Assembly: GCA_036562265.1 (NCBI GenBank)
Contig: DATCKS010000114.1
Span: 1 to 14,895, forward strand
Origin: DASVDK01 sp036562265 [NCBI: Thermodesulfobacteriota bacterium]
GTDB lineage: Bacteria; DASVDK01
Length of the DNA stretch: 14,895 bases
Reading direction: 5' to 3'
Part shown: positions 5,655 to 12,904 of the stretch, piece by piece
Numbering within the stretch: position 1 is the first letter of the stretch
Layout of the letters: every line of letters begins with the position of its first letter
Made by a program: the position numbers and the translations under genes
Notes under the pieces: generated by a model
The model's database searches: none
The model's input: only the letters and a program-made list of their open reading frames with translations
Told to the model about the DNA's origin: nothing

Positions 5655-6089
5655 CTAGCGCGTACCTCCTCCTCGCCGCCGGCGCTCCCGCTCCGCCGCG
5701 AAGGCGGAGGTGGCCTGGTGGCCGATCCGGTGCGCCAGCCGGTCGTGCAGCACGGCGAACTCCCGCTGCAGCTCGTCCAGTTCCCGATCCGTCAGGTCCT
5801 CGAGGTCGACCAGGCTCGTGCGAGCGCCCCGGACGGCGCGGATCAGCTCGTCGAGCTTGAGGTGAACGGCCCGGGCGTCCCGGTTCTGCGTGTTCTGGAT
5901 GAGGAAGACCATGAGGAAGGTGACGATGGTCGTACCCGTGTTGATGACGAGCTGCCACGCGTCCGAGTAGCCGAAGGCCGGGCCGGTGACCGCCCAGATC
6001 ACGAGGGTGACCGCCGCGACGAGGAAGGCCCAGGGTGACCCGACCAGCCGCGACGCCTGGTGGGCGAACCGGCGGAAGACGTCCTGCAT
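5655..6089 (-). CDS. Low-affinity iron permease family small membrane protein
   Basis: The 144-residue protein has two membrane helices (about 19-40 and 46-65). The second is in the signature context Ile-Asn-Thr-Gly-Thr-Thr-Ile-Val-Thr-Phe-Leu-Met-Val-Phe-Leu-Ile-Gln-Asn-Thr-Gln, followed by Asn-Arg-Asp-Ala-Arg-Ala-Val-His-Leu-Lys-Leu-Asp-Glu-Leu. This is the bacterial Iron_permease (Fet4-related) family. It is much shorter than yeast Fet4, which has several such units, so transport would require oligomers; the bacterial function is not established. The C-terminus is charged and helical, ending in an Arg/Gly tail. ATG 6089 has GGAGG 5 nt upstream. The DsbA-family selenoprotein candidate begins 9 nt after its stop, so the two probably form an operon. 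Confidence 0.88.
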   Translation of the reverse strand: MQDVFRRFAHQASRLVGSPWAFLVAAVTLVIWAVTGPAFGYSDAWQLVINTGTTIVTFLMVFLIQNTQNRDARAVHLKLDELIRAVRGARTSLVDLEDLTDRELDELQREFAVLHDRLAHRIGHQATSAFAAERERRRRGGGTR

Positions 6090-6140
6090 CGCGCGACCTC
6101 CTCGCCTCCGGGGTCGGGACGTGACCGTTCCCCCGGGGCG

Positions 6141-6173
6141 CCAGGCGCGGCCCGACTCCCGGTCGGGCCCTGG
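6141..6173. terminator. GC-rich hairpin between adenosine deaminase and iron-permease genes
   Basis: GGCCCGAC (6149-6156) and GTCGGGCC (6162-6169) form a perfect 8-bp stem with a 5-nt loop. Outer CCAG (6141-6144) and CTGG (6170-6173) can add four more pairs past a 4-nt bulge. It lies about 33 nt after the stop of the minus-strand deaminase gene and before the iron-permease start. No T-tract follows, so terminator function is tentative. The gap 6090-6205 holds nothing else that I can identify beyond the ribosome site of the downstream gene. Confidence 0.4.
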
Positions 6174-6205
6174 AGGTGGGCGTGCAAGACGGCTGCCGAC
6201 TCGGG

Positions 6206-7201
6206 TCAGGTGCTCCGGCCGGGGAGGCCGTCGCGCAGGAAGGAGAAGCGGTGCCGGGCCGCGGCGTGGATGGCGCCGAACGCGTCGGCCGGAAGCCCCA
6301 GCGCCGCGAGCCGACGCTCCTCCTCCGGCAGGCTCGTGTTCGAGACGGTGGTGTTGTCGCAGCAGACGGCGATCGGGACGCCGGCCTCGAGGAACTCGAG
6401 CACCGGGTGCGCCTCGGCCGTGGCCGAGCCGGTCTGGATGGACGACGTGTAGCAGACCTCGAGGCAGATCTGATCGCGCGCGAGGCGCCGCACGAGCGCC
6501 TTGTCGCGGACGGCCGCGTAGCCGTGGCCGACGCGGGTGACGCCGAGCTCGTCGATCGCCTGCCAGACGTACTCCGGCCCCCCCGACTCGCCGGCGTGGG
6601 CGGTGAGGCCGAGGCCGACCGCCGCGGCGAGCCGGTACGCCTCGCGGAAGAGGCGGGGCGGGAAGCCGTGCTCGGGCCCGGCGATGTCCAGGCCGATCAC
6701 GCCGACCCCCTCGTGGAACTGCTGGGCGTCGGCGATCGCCTGGCGCGCGACGATCTTCGCGATGTGCGGCCCCTGCTGCCGCATGGCGATGAGGATCAGC
6801 CCGCAGCGCACGCCGTACGTCCGCTGGCCGGCGTTGAGGCCGTCGAGGACGGCCCGTACCGCCTGCCGCATCGTGAGGCCGGCGAACATGTGGATCGTCG
6901 GCGCGTAGCGCAGTTCGAGCGCGACGGCCCCCTCCGCGGCGGCCTGGGCCACGATCGCCTCGGTCACGGTCTCGATGTTCTCGTAGAACTGCGTGACCCA
7001 GAGGGGGTAGTGGAAGCGGTCGAGGTACTCGAGGAGCGTGCGCGGGTGCTCCGGGGCGACCACCATCGAGCGGAACTCCTCCCGGCTCGGCATGGGGTGG
7101 ACGTCGTTCTCCTCGAGCAGCCGGTACATGAGGTCGACCGGGATGCTGCCGTCGAGGTGCCGGTGGAGCTCGATCCGGTGGGGCTGGCCCGGGTTCGGCA
7201 T
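6206..7201 (-). CDS. Adenosine deaminase family amidohydrolase
   Basis: The 331-residue TIM-barrel amidohydrolase should deaminate adenosine or a related purine nucleoside (for example to inosine) in the cytoplasm. Zinc and catalytic residues are visible: His13-x-His15 in Glu-Leu-His-Arg-His-Leu-Asp-Gly-Ser, His202 and Glu205 in His-Ala-Gly-Glu, His226 in Val-Gly-His-Gly, and Asp282-Asn283. The usual Cys-Pro-Thr-Ser-Asn block is here Cys-Tyr-Thr-Ser-Ser (250-254), which may shift substrate specificity towards an adenosine analogue. ATG 7201 is preferred because a TAGAAT -10 element ends 7 nt upstream and no ribosome site exists. ATG 7210 would add three residues but overlaps the -10. The frame remains open further upstream but has no family sequence there. 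It is divergent from the HAAT operon. Confidence 0.88.
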   Translation of the reverse strand: MPNPGQPHRIELHRHLDGSIPVDLMYRLLEENDVHPMPSREEFRSMVVAPEHPRTLLEYLDRFHYPLWVTQFYENIETVTEAIVAQAAAEGAVALELRYAPTIHMFAGLTMRQAVRAVLDGLNAGQRTYGVRCGLILIAMRQQGPHIAKIVARQAIADAQQFHEGVGVIGLDIAGPEHGFPPRLFREAYRLAAAVGLGLTAHAGESGGPEYVWQAIDELGVTRVGHGYAAVRDKALVRRLARDQICLEVCYTSSIQTGSATAEAHPVLEFLEAGVPIAVCCDNTTVSNTSLPEEERRLAALGLPADAFGAIHAAARHRFSFLRDGLPGRST

Positions 7202-7208
7202 GGCGGGC

Positions 7209-7214
7209 ATTCTA
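7209..7214 (-). promoter_or_regulatory. -10 element of a probable leaderless promoter for the adenosine deaminase gene
   Basis: TAGAAT on the minus strand ends 7 nt before ATG 7201, so the A of the start codon would be at or near +1. A weak -35 match (TGGCCG at 7237-7232, 3 of 6) sits 17 bp upstream. No Shine-Dalgarno sequence precedes the start. Confidence 0.4.
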
Positions 7215-7315
7215 CAGAGTCGGTCGCGGCGCGGCCAGTGGCGGCCGCCGGGCGCTCGCCCCTCGAGGCGGCCGGGGGCGGCGCCGTACGGCGTGGCGCC
7301 GCGCGTCCGGCTCAT

Positions 7316-7323
7316 GCTATCGT
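7316..7323 (+). promoter_or_regulatory. Possible extended -10 promoter for the HAAT operon
   Basis: TGCTATCGT combines an extended TG with a TATCGT hexamer (7318-7323), 45 nt before ATG 7369. There is no good -35 sequence. A GGAG ribosome site is at 7355-7358. This is the weaker of the promoter calls in the window. Confidence 0.3.
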
Positions 7324-7368
7324 AACGCGGTTTTCGCCCGACACGAACACTCCTGGAGACCGCGAACC

Positions 7369-8508
7369 ATGACGCGCCTGGTTGCCTGGTTCTCGGCCGC
7401 GGCCGTGGCCGCGGCGGCCCTGGTCGGGCCGCTCGCCGTCCGGCCCGCTGCCGCCGACGTGAAGGTCGGCATCGCGTTTGCCCTCTCCGGTCCCATCGCC
7501 GTCTACGGCACCCCGCAGCGCAACGGCGTCCAGCTGGCCGCCAGGGAGATCAACGCCCGGGGCGGCATCAACGGCGAGAAGCTCGTCCTGGTCATCGAGG
7601 ACGAGCAGGGGAAGAAGGAAGAGGGGATCAACGTCTTCAAGAAGCTCATCTTCCAGGACAAGGTGCTCGCCATCATCGGGCCCACCCTGTCCAACTCCGC
7701 CTTCGCCGCCGATCCCATCGCCAACGCGGCCAAGGTGCCGGTCCTCGGCGTCTCGAACACCGCGTCGGGCATCACCGACATCGGCCCCTACGTCTTCCGC
7801 AACTCCATCACCGAGGCGGACATCCTGCCGGTGGTGATCCGCACGGTGAAGGAGAAGCGCGGCATCAAGAAGGTGGCCGTCATGTACGGCAACGACGACG
7901 CCTTCACCAAGTCGGGCTACGAGGTGTTCAGGCAGGCCCTGGCCGACAACAAGATCGAGGTCCTCACGACCGAGACCTTCGCCAAGGGGGACGTCGACTT
8001 CTCGGCGCAGCTCACGAAGATCCGGTCGCTCAAGCCCGACGCCATCGTCGTCTCGGCCCTCGCCGAGGAGGCGGCCAACATCATGCTGCAGGCCCGCCAG
8101 CTCGGCATCCCCGACTCGGTCCCCTTCATCGGCGGCAACGGCTTCAACAACCCGAAGCTCTTCGAGATCGCCGGCAAGGCGGCCGAGGGGACGTTCGTCG
8201 GCGGCCCCTGGTCGATCGAGGACAAGAGCCCGAAGAACGTCGCCTTCGTGAAGGCCTACACCGAGGCCTACGGCCAGCCGCCCGACCAGTTCGCGGCGCA
8301 GGCGTACGACGGCCTCCACATCGTGGCCGCCGCCATCGAGCAGGCGAAGACCACGTCCGATCGCGAGAAGGTCCGCGAGGCGCTCCAGAACCTCAAGGGC
8401 TTCGTCGGCGCCACCGGCCCCTTCGAGTTCAAGCCGAACCGGGACGCGAAGCAGGACGGCAAGGTCTTCATCGTGAAGGGCGGCAAGTTCACGCTCTTCA
8501 CCGACTGA
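7369..8508 (+). CDS. HAAT-family (branched-chain amino-acid type) ABC transporter substrate-binding protein
   Basis: The 379-residue protein is a type I periplasmic binding protein of the LivJ/LivK type (Peripla_BP_6). Residues 1-29 are a Sec signal peptide with cleavage after Ala-Ala-Ala. The mature protein begins Asp-Val-Lys-Val-Gly-Ile-Ala-Phe-Ala-Leu-Ser-Gly-Pro, the usual first strand and ligand loop. Gln-Arg-Asn-Gly-Val-Gln-Leu-Ala, Ile-Gly-Pro-Thr-Leu-Ser-Asn and Ala-Ala-Gln-Ala-Tyr-Asp-Gly are typical further blocks. It would capture the substrate in the periplasm for LivHMGF, encoded immediately downstream. The true substrate may be a branched-chain amino acid, urea, an amide or an aromatic acid; the family is promiscuous. 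It is the first gene of the operon, with GGAG 10 nt before the ATG. Confidence 0.9.
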   Translation: MTRLVAWFSAAAVAAAALVGPLAVRPAAADVKVGIAFALSGPIAVYGTPQRNGVQLAAREINARGGINGEKLVLVIEDEQGKKEEGINVFKKLIFQDKVLAIIGPTLSNSAFAADPIANAAKVPVLGVSNTASGITDIGPYVFRNSITEADILPVVIRTVKEKRGIKKVAVMYGNDDAFTKSGYEVFRQALADNKIEVLTTETFAKGDVDFSAQLTKIRSLKPDAIVVSALAEEAANIMLQARQLGIPDSVPFIGGNGFNNPKLFEIAGKAAEGTFVGGPWSIEDKSPKNVAFVKAYTEAYGQPPDQFAAQAYDGLHIVAAAIEQAKTTSDREKVREALQNLKGFVGATGPFEFKPNRDAKQDGKVFIVKGGKFTLFTD

Positions 8509-8548
8509 ACGGGCTCGCGCGAGGCCGGACCCGAGCGAAAGGGGGTTA

Positions 8549-8572
8549 AGGGGGGCGGGTCGCCGCCCCCCT
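8549..8572 (+). promoter_or_regulatory. Strong intercistronic hairpin between the binding-protein and LivH genes
   Basis: GGGGGGCGG (8550-8558) pairs perfectly with CCGCCCCCC (8563-8571), plus one outer A-T pair, around a GTCG loop. It lies 40 nt after the binding-protein stop and ends 6 nt before the LivH ATG. Such hairpins in binding-protein operons commonly protect the upstream mRNA from 3' exonucleases or partly stop transcription, so that the binding protein exceeds the permease. Here it may also restrict ribosome access to LivH, which has no clear Shine-Dalgarno sequence. Confidence 0.6.
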
Positions 8573-8578
8573 CGGGAC

Positions 8579-9460
8579 ATGCTCGCACAGCAGCTTGCCA
8601 ACGGCATCGCGCTCGGGAGCGTCTACGCGCTCTTCGCCCTGGGCTTCACCCTCGTCTTCGGCGTCCTCGAGGTCATCAACCTCTCCCAGGGCGCCATCGC
8701 CATGTTCGGCGCGTTCTTCGCCCTGGTGGCGGTCACCGCCCTCGGCACGGGCATCTACACGGCCATGGCGCTCGCCGTCCTGGGGGCGGCGATCCTCGGC
8801 GTCCTGATCGATCGCCTCGCGCTCGCGCCGCTCCGGGCGCGCAAGGCGCCGCACCTCGCCCCGATGATCGCGACGATCGGCATCACGATCTTCCTCACGA
8901 GCCTGGCCCAGGGGCTCTTCGGGGCGCAGGTGTCGCGCTTCCCGATCGGGCTCGTCCCGATCCGCATCTTCGAGGTCGGCCCCTTCCAGGTCACCCAGCT
9001 CCAGCTCGTCATCGTCGCCATCGCCGCGGGGCTCATGGTGGCGCTGCTCCTCCTCCTCAACCGCACGCGGCTCGGCACCGCCATCCGGGCCGTGGCGGAG
9101 AGCCCGCGGGCCGCCGCGCTCCTCGGCATCGACGTCGAGCGGATCTACCTCTTGACGGCCGCCGTGACCGGCGCGCTCGGCGGGGCCGCCGGCGTGCTGA
9201 TCGGGCTCTCCTTCAACGCCATCTCGCCGTTCATGGGCGAGCCGATCCTGCTGAAGGGGATCACCGTCGTCATCCTCGGCGGGATGGGCGACCCGAAGGG
9301 GGCCATGGTGGGCGGCGTCCTCCTGGGCCTGGTCGAGGTGCTGTCGGTCGCCTACCTGTCGTCGGACCTCAGGGACGCGATCGCCTTCGGGCTGCTCTTC
9401 CTGATCCTGGTCGTCCGGCCGCAGGGGCTCTTCGGACGGCGCCAGGCGCGCAAGGCGTAA
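8579..9460 (+). CDS. livH: HAAT ABC transporter permease, LivH type
   Basis: The 293-residue inner-membrane protein begins Met-Leu-Ala-Gln-Gln-Leu-Ala-Asn-Gly-Ile-Ala-Leu-Gly-Ser-Val-Tyr-Ala-Leu. It continues with Gly-Phe-Thr-Leu-Val-Phe-Gly-Val-Leu, then Ile-Asn-Leu-Ser-Gln-Gly, the classic LivH N-terminal signature. About eight hydrophobic helices are visible. The cytoplasmic coupling segment includes Arg-Ala-Val-Ala-Glu-Ser-Pro-Arg-Ala-Ala-Ala-Leu-Leu-Gly-Ile near 176-190, and Gly-Gly-Met-Gly-Asp-Pro-Lys-Gly-Ala lies further on. It pairs with LivM to form the pore. The length is normal. It is encoded 70 nt after the binding protein, behind a hairpin. Confidence 0.93.
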   Translation: MLAQQLANGIALGSVYALFALGFTLVFGVLEVINLSQGAIAMFGAFFALVAVTALGTGIYTAMALAVLGAAILGVLIDRLALAPLRARKAPHLAPMIATIGITIFLTSLAQGLFGAQVSRFPIGLVPIRIFEVGPFQVTQLQLVIVAIAAGLMVALLLLLNRTRLGTAIRAVAESPRAAALLGIDVERIYLLTAAVTGALGGAAGVLIGLSFNAISPFMGEPILLKGITVVILGGMGDPKGAMVGGVLLGLVEVLSVAYLSSDLRDAIAFGLLFLILVVRPQGLFGRRQARKA

Positions 9461-9475
9461 GGGGAGGGGCCGGCC

Positions 9476-10339
9476 GTGGTGGAGTGGCTCGCCGCCTTCT
9501 GGCAGACGTACAACACGCTCGTCTACCTCCTCTTCACGCACGCCATCCTCGCGCTGAGCATCTACATCACGCTCAACACCGGCCTCCTCTCGGTGGGCAA
9601 CGCCGCCTTCGCCGGCATCGGCGCCTACACCTCGGCGCTCCTCACCATGAAGCTCGACCTGCCGTTCCCCGTCTGCCTCGCGGCCGGCAGCGCGGCGGCC
9701 GGCCTGGTCGGCCTCGCGATCGGGCTGCCGGTGCTCAGGCTCTCCGGCGTCTACCTGGCGCTCGCCACCCTCGCCTTCGGCGAGGTGATCCGCGTCGTCT
9801 TCCTCAACCTCGAGGTGACGGGCGGCGCCATGGGGCTCAACGGCATCCCGCCGAAGACCGAGCTGTGGCACCTCGTCCTCGTCTGCGCGGCGCTGATCTA
9901 CTTCTTCGAGCGGCTCAGGCGCTCGCGGCTCGGCCGCACGCTCGACGCCATCCGGGAGGACGAGGTCGCCGCCCGCGTGATGGGGATCGACGTCGTCTAC
10001 TACAAGAACCTCGTCTTCGTCCTGGGGGCGATGCTGGCGGGCCTTGCCGGCGGCTTCAACGCGCACTTCACCTTCTTCGTCTCCCCCCGCGAGTACGGGT
10101 TCGGCCCGGCCGTGGACATCCTGGCCTTCGCGGTCCTCGGCGGCACCGGTTCCTACTGGGGGCCGATCCTCGGCTCGACCATCCTCACGCTGCTCCCGGA
10201 GTTGCTCCGCTTCCTCGCCGACTTCCGGGGGATGGTGACCGGGCTCGTCCTCTTCCTCGTCATCGTCTACCTGCCGAACGGGCTGCTCGAGGTGCCCGAC
10301 GTGCTGCGCCGCGCGTGGCGCCGGGGCGCCAAGCCGTGA
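9476..10339 (+). CDS. livM: HAAT ABC transporter permease, LivM type
   Basis: The 287-residue polytopic protein shows Leu-Ser-Val-Gly-Asn-Ala-Ala-Phe-Ala-Gly-Ile-Gly-Ala-Tyr near residue 38, Tyr-Leu-Ala-Leu-Ala-Thr-Leu-Ala-Phe-Gly-Glu, and the coupling-helix block Ala-Ile-Arg-Glu-Asp-Glu-Val-Ala-Ala-Arg-Val-Met-Gly-Ile-Asp near 158-172. These are diagnostic of LivM. It also has the late Gly-Gly-Thr-Gly-Ser-Tyr-Trp-Gly-Pro-Ile motif. There are two adjacent GTG start codons (9476 and 9479) behind GGGGAGGGG (9461-9469); either works and the difference is one residue. The stop overlaps the LivG start by 4 nt. Confidence 0.93.
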   Translation: MVEWLAAFWQTYNTLVYLLFTHAILALSIYITLNTGLLSVGNAAFAGIGAYTSALLTMKLDLPFPVCLAAGSAAAGLVGLAIGLPVLRLSGVYLALATLAFGEVIRVVFLNLEVTGGAMGLNGIPPKTELWHLVLVCAALIYFFERLRRSRLGRTLDAIREDEVAARVMGIDVVYYKNLVFVLGAMLAGLAGGFNAHFTFFVSPREYGFGPAVDILAFAVLGGTGSYWGPILGSTILTLLPELLRFLADFRGMVTGLVLFLVIVYLPNGLLEVPDVLRRAWRRGAKP

Positions 10340-11106
10340 GCGCTCCGCTGCTCGAGGTCCGGGGCCTCACGGTGCGGTTCGGCGGGCTCACCGCCGTGGC
10401 CGACCTCGACCTCGACGTGCACGAGGGGGAAGTCGTGGGGCTCATCGGCCCCAACGGCGCCGGCAAGACGACGGTCTTCAACGTGATCTCCGGCCTCGAG
10501 CCGGCGACCGCGGGCGAGGTGCGCTTCCGGGGCCGGCGGATCTCGGGGCTTGCGCCCCACCGCATCACGGCGCTCGGCGTCGGCCGCACCTTCCAGAACA
10601 TCCGGCTCTTCGGCGCCCTGTCCGTGCTGGACAACGTCCTCATCGGGGAGCACGTCCGCACGTCGGGCGGGCTGCTCGACGTCCTCGTGCGGGTCCGCCG
10701 CGAGCGGGAGGAGGAGCGGGTGGCGGCCGCCCGGGCGCGCGAACTCCTCGAGTTCGTCGGCCTCGGCCACCGCGGGCCCGAGCGCGCGGGGAGCCTCCCG
10801 TTCGGCGAGCAGCGGCGGCTCGAACTCGCGCGCGCCCTCGCGACCGGCCCGACGCTCCTGCTCCTCGACGAGCCGGCCGCCGGCGCGAACCCGACGGAGC
10901 GGGCGACGCTCGTGAGCTACATCCGGCGCATCCGCGAGCGCGGCGTGACGATCCTCCTCATCGAGCACGACATGAAGGTGGTCATGGGCATCTGCGAGCG
11001 GGTCGCCGTGCTCAACTTCGGCCGGCGGATCGCCTTCGGCCCGCCCGAGGCGGTCGCGGCCGACCGCGCCGTCGTCGAGGCGTACCTCGGCGCGGAGGCG
11101 TCGTGA
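10336..11106 (+). CDS. livG: HAAT ABC transporter ATP-binding protein, LivG type
   Basis: The 256-residue ATPase has Walker A Gly-Pro-Asn-Gly-Ala-Gly-Lys-Thr-Thr (about 38-46), the LivG-specific Arg-Thr-Phe-Gln-Asn-Ile-Arg-Leu-Phe (Q-loop), a signature region Leu-Pro-Phe-Gly-Glu-Gln-Arg-Arg-Leu-Glu-Leu-Ala-Arg-Ala-Leu, Walker B Leu-Leu-Leu-Leu-Asp-Glu-Pro, and the switch His in Ile-Glu-His-Asp-Met. The family block Ala-Ala-Gly-Met-Asn-Pro reads Ala-Ala-Gly-Ala-Asn-Pro here. The start is GTG 10336, overlapping the LivM stop (GTGA). It powers uptake together with LivF at the inner face of the membrane. Confidence 0.93.
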   Translation: MSAPLLEVRGLTVRFGGLTAVADLDLDVHEGEVVGLIGPNGAGKTTVFNVISGLEPATAGEVRFRGRRISGLAPHRITALGVGRTFQNIRLFGALSVLDNVLIGEHVRTSGGLLDVLVRVRREREEERVAAARARELLEFVGLGHRGPERAGSLPFGEQRRLELARALATGPTLLLLDEPAAGANPTERATLVSYIRRIRERGVTILLIEHDMKVVMGICERVAVLNFGRRIAFGPPEAVAADRAVVEAYLGAEAS

Positions 11107-11128
11107 GGCGCCGCGGAGGCGATGCCAC

Positions 11129-11845
11129 GTGAGCGAGCCGTTGCTCGAGGTCCGTGGTCTCGAGGTCGCGTACGGGGCGATCCCGGCGGTGAAGGGGGTC
11201 GACCTCGAGGTGCGGCCGGGGGAGATCGTGGCGGTGATCGGCGCCAACGGCGCCGGCAAGACGACGATGCTCGCCGCCATCTCCGGGCTCCTCGCGCCGC
11301 GCGCCGGCACCGTCCGCTTCGAGGGGCGCTCGCTCGCCGGCCGGCGAGCCGACGAGATCGTGCGAGCCGGGGTCGTGCACGTGCCGGAGGGGCGGGCGAT
11401 CCTCACGCGGCTCACCGTGGCCGAGAACCTCGCCCTCGGGGCCTACACGCGGCGCGACCGCGACGGCGTCGCGGGGGACCTCGAGTCGACCCTCGCGCGC
11501 TTCCCCGTGCTGCGCGAGCGCGCCCGCCAGCTCGCCGGCACCCTCTCGGGCGGCGAGCAGCAGATGCTCGCCATCGGCCGCGCGCTGATGGCGCGGCCGA
11601 AGCTCCTCCTCCTCGACGAGCCGTCCACGGGGCTCGCGCCGCTCGTCGTGGCGGAGATCTTCGAGATGGTCGCGCGCATCCGCGCCGAGGGGACGGCGGT
11701 GCTCCTCGTCGAGCAGAACGCGAGGCAGGCGCTCAGGATCGCCGACCGGGCGTACGTCCTCGAGACCGGCCGGGTCGTCATGGCCGGCCCCGCGGCCGAG
11801 CTGGCCGAGAGCCCAGAGGTCCGGCGCGCCTACCTCGGCCTCTGA
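11129..11845 (+). CDS. livF: HAAT ABC transporter ATP-binding protein, LivF type
   Basis: The 238-residue ATPase has Walker A Gly-Ala-Asn-Gly-Ala-Gly-Lys-Thr-Thr (about 38-46) and the LivF-type segment Val-Pro-Glu-Gly-Arg. The latter is followed by Leu-Thr-Val-Ala-Glu-Asn-Leu-Ala-Leu-Gly-Ala. Its signature is Leu-Ser-Gly-Gly-Glu-Gln-Gln-Met-Leu-Ala-Ile-Gly-Arg-Ala-Leu, Walker B is Leu-Leu-Leu-Leu-Asp-Glu-Pro-Ser, and Val-Glu-Gln-Asn stands where most ABC proteins have a switch His, which is normal for LivF. GTG 11129 is chosen because GGAGG lies 9 nt upstream. It is the last gene of the operon; the next unit has its own -10 element 8 nt later. Confidence 0.93.
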   Translation: MSEPLLEVRGLEVAYGAIPAVKGVDLEVRPGEIVAVIGANGAGKTTMLAAISGLLAPRAGTVRFEGRSLAGRRADEIVRAGVVHVPEGRAILTRLTVAENLALGAYTRRDRDGVAGDLESTLARFPVLRERARQLAGTLSGGEQQMLAIGRALMARPKLLLLDEPSTGLAPLVVAEIFEMVARIRAEGTAVLLVEQNARQALRIADRAYVLETGRVVMAGPAAELAESPEVRRAYLGL

Positions 11846-11852
11846 TCGCCGT

Positions 11853-11858
11853 TATACT
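11853..11858 (+). promoter_or_regulatory. -10 element of a probable leaderless promoter
   Basis: TATACT ends only 5 nt before ATG 11864 and 13 nt after the LivF stop at 11845. No Shine-Dalgarno sequence precedes the ATG and there is no good -35. It suggests an internal start point making the downstream gene partly independent of the HAAT operon. Confidence 0.45.
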
Positions 11859-11863
11859 CGGTC

Positions 11864-12904
11864 ATGCGCTTCGCGTTCGCCCCTTACGGCGCCTGCACCG
11901 GCCGGCCGCACGTGGTGGCCGACGGCGCGCCGCAGCCGGGCACGACGCTCACCCTCTCGCACTGGCCCGGCACGCCGACGCCGGCCGAACTCGACGCCGA
12001 CACGAGCGCCGAGATCGCGTTCCGATTCCTCGACCTGCCGCCGCGCGAGCAGGAGCGCCTGGCCGCCGGCGCGAGGCTCGTGACGAACAACCACTTCGAC
12101 GAGGACGGCGCCCTGGCGCTCCTCACGCTCGTCGCGCCGGAGGCGGCGCTCGGCCGGCGCGACCTCGTCGTTGCGGCCGCCACGGCTGGGGACTTCCACG
12201 TCTGGCGCGATCCCCAGGCGCTCAAGGTCGCGCTCGCCATCTCGGCGTTCACCGACCCCGCGCGCTCGCCGCTCGGTCCCTCGGAGGCGGCGCGCCCCTA
12301 CCCCGATCGGGTCGCGGGGCGGTACGAGGCGGTCCTCGCGCGGCTGCCGGCCTGGCTCGAGGCGCCCGACGCGCCCGAGGTCCGGGCGCTCTGGGAGGAG
12401 CCGTTCGCGGCCGTCGAGGCCGGCATGCGGGCGTTCGAGCGGGGGCAGGCCCGGATCGACGACCGGCCGGACCTCGACCTCGCGGTGGTCGACCGGGACG
12501 CCGGCCTCGCCCCCCTGCCGCGTGCGGCCGTCTACCCGCGAACGCCGCGCACGCGGGTCCTCTGGCTCGCCGGCGGCGCGGTCGAGGGGGTGAGCCTCCG
12601 CTACGAGACCTGGGTCCGCCTGGCGAGCCGGCGGCCTCGCCCGCGCGTCGATCTGGCCCCGCTCGTCCCGGTTCTGGACCGCCTCGAGGTGGACCACACC
12701 CCTGGTGGAGCCGTGGCCGCGCGCTGGTACGCCGACGACGTCCGCGACATCACGCCGAGCCTCCACCCGGTCGGGCCCGACGGCCGCAGGCGCCTCTCCC
12801 GGATCCCGGCGTCGCGATTCCTCGACGTCCTGGCCGGCCGCCTGACGTTCGGCGAGCGGGCCGGTGGGGACTTCGACCCCTACCGCGAGCGGCGACCCGC
12901 CTGA
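11864..12904 (+). CDS. Conserved hypothetical protein, possibly DUF6687-like, with a DHH-like His-x-Asp-x-Asp-Gly motif
   Basis: I recognise the general pattern of this 346-residue protein (Leu-Ser-His-Trp-Pro-Gly-Thr-Pro-Thr-Pro near 31-40, Thr-Asn-Asn-His-Phe-Asp-Glu-Asp-Gly at 74-82) as one seen in uncharacterised bacterial proteins, perhaps DUF6687; the number is from memory. The motif His77-Phe-Asp79-Glu-Asp81-Gly82 followed by a hydrophobic helix resembles the metal-binding block of DHH phosphoesterases. The middle is Ala/Arg-rich helix, and the C-terminus contains Ala-Arg-Trp-Tyr-Ala-Asp-Asp-Val-Arg-Asp-Ile-Thr. No signal peptide or membrane helix is seen. It follows the HAAT operon with a leaderless-type promoter. 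No function can be assigned with confidence. Confidence 0.7.
   Translation: MRFAFAPYGACTGRPHVVADGAPQPGTTLTLSHWPGTPTPAELDADTSAEIAFRFLDLPPREQERLAAGARLVTNNHFDEDGALALLTLVAPEAALGRRDLVVAAATAGDFHVWRDPQALKVALAISAFTDPARSPLGPSEAARPYPDRVAGRYEAVLARLPAWLEAPDAPEVRALWEEPFAAVEAGMRAFERGQARIDDRPDLDLAVVDRDAGLAPLPRAAVYPRTPRTRVLWLAGGAVEGVSLRYETWVRLASRRPRPRVDLAPLVPVLDRLEVDHTPGGAVAARWYADDVRDITPSLHPVGPDGRRRLSRIPASRFLDVLAGRLTFGERAGGDFDPYRERRPA

Noticed and set aside
7202-7315. N-terminal extension of the adenosine deaminase to 7315
   Set aside because: The added residues are Arg/Gly/Pro-rich without family sequence, and the region carries the -10 elements of both divergent genes.
8546-10066. Long open frame antisense to LivH and LivM (506 codons)
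   Set aside because: It encodes a charged Asp/Glu/Arg-rich low-complexity product typical of antisense shadows in GC-rich genes, and the opposite strand has clear LivH/LivM sequence.
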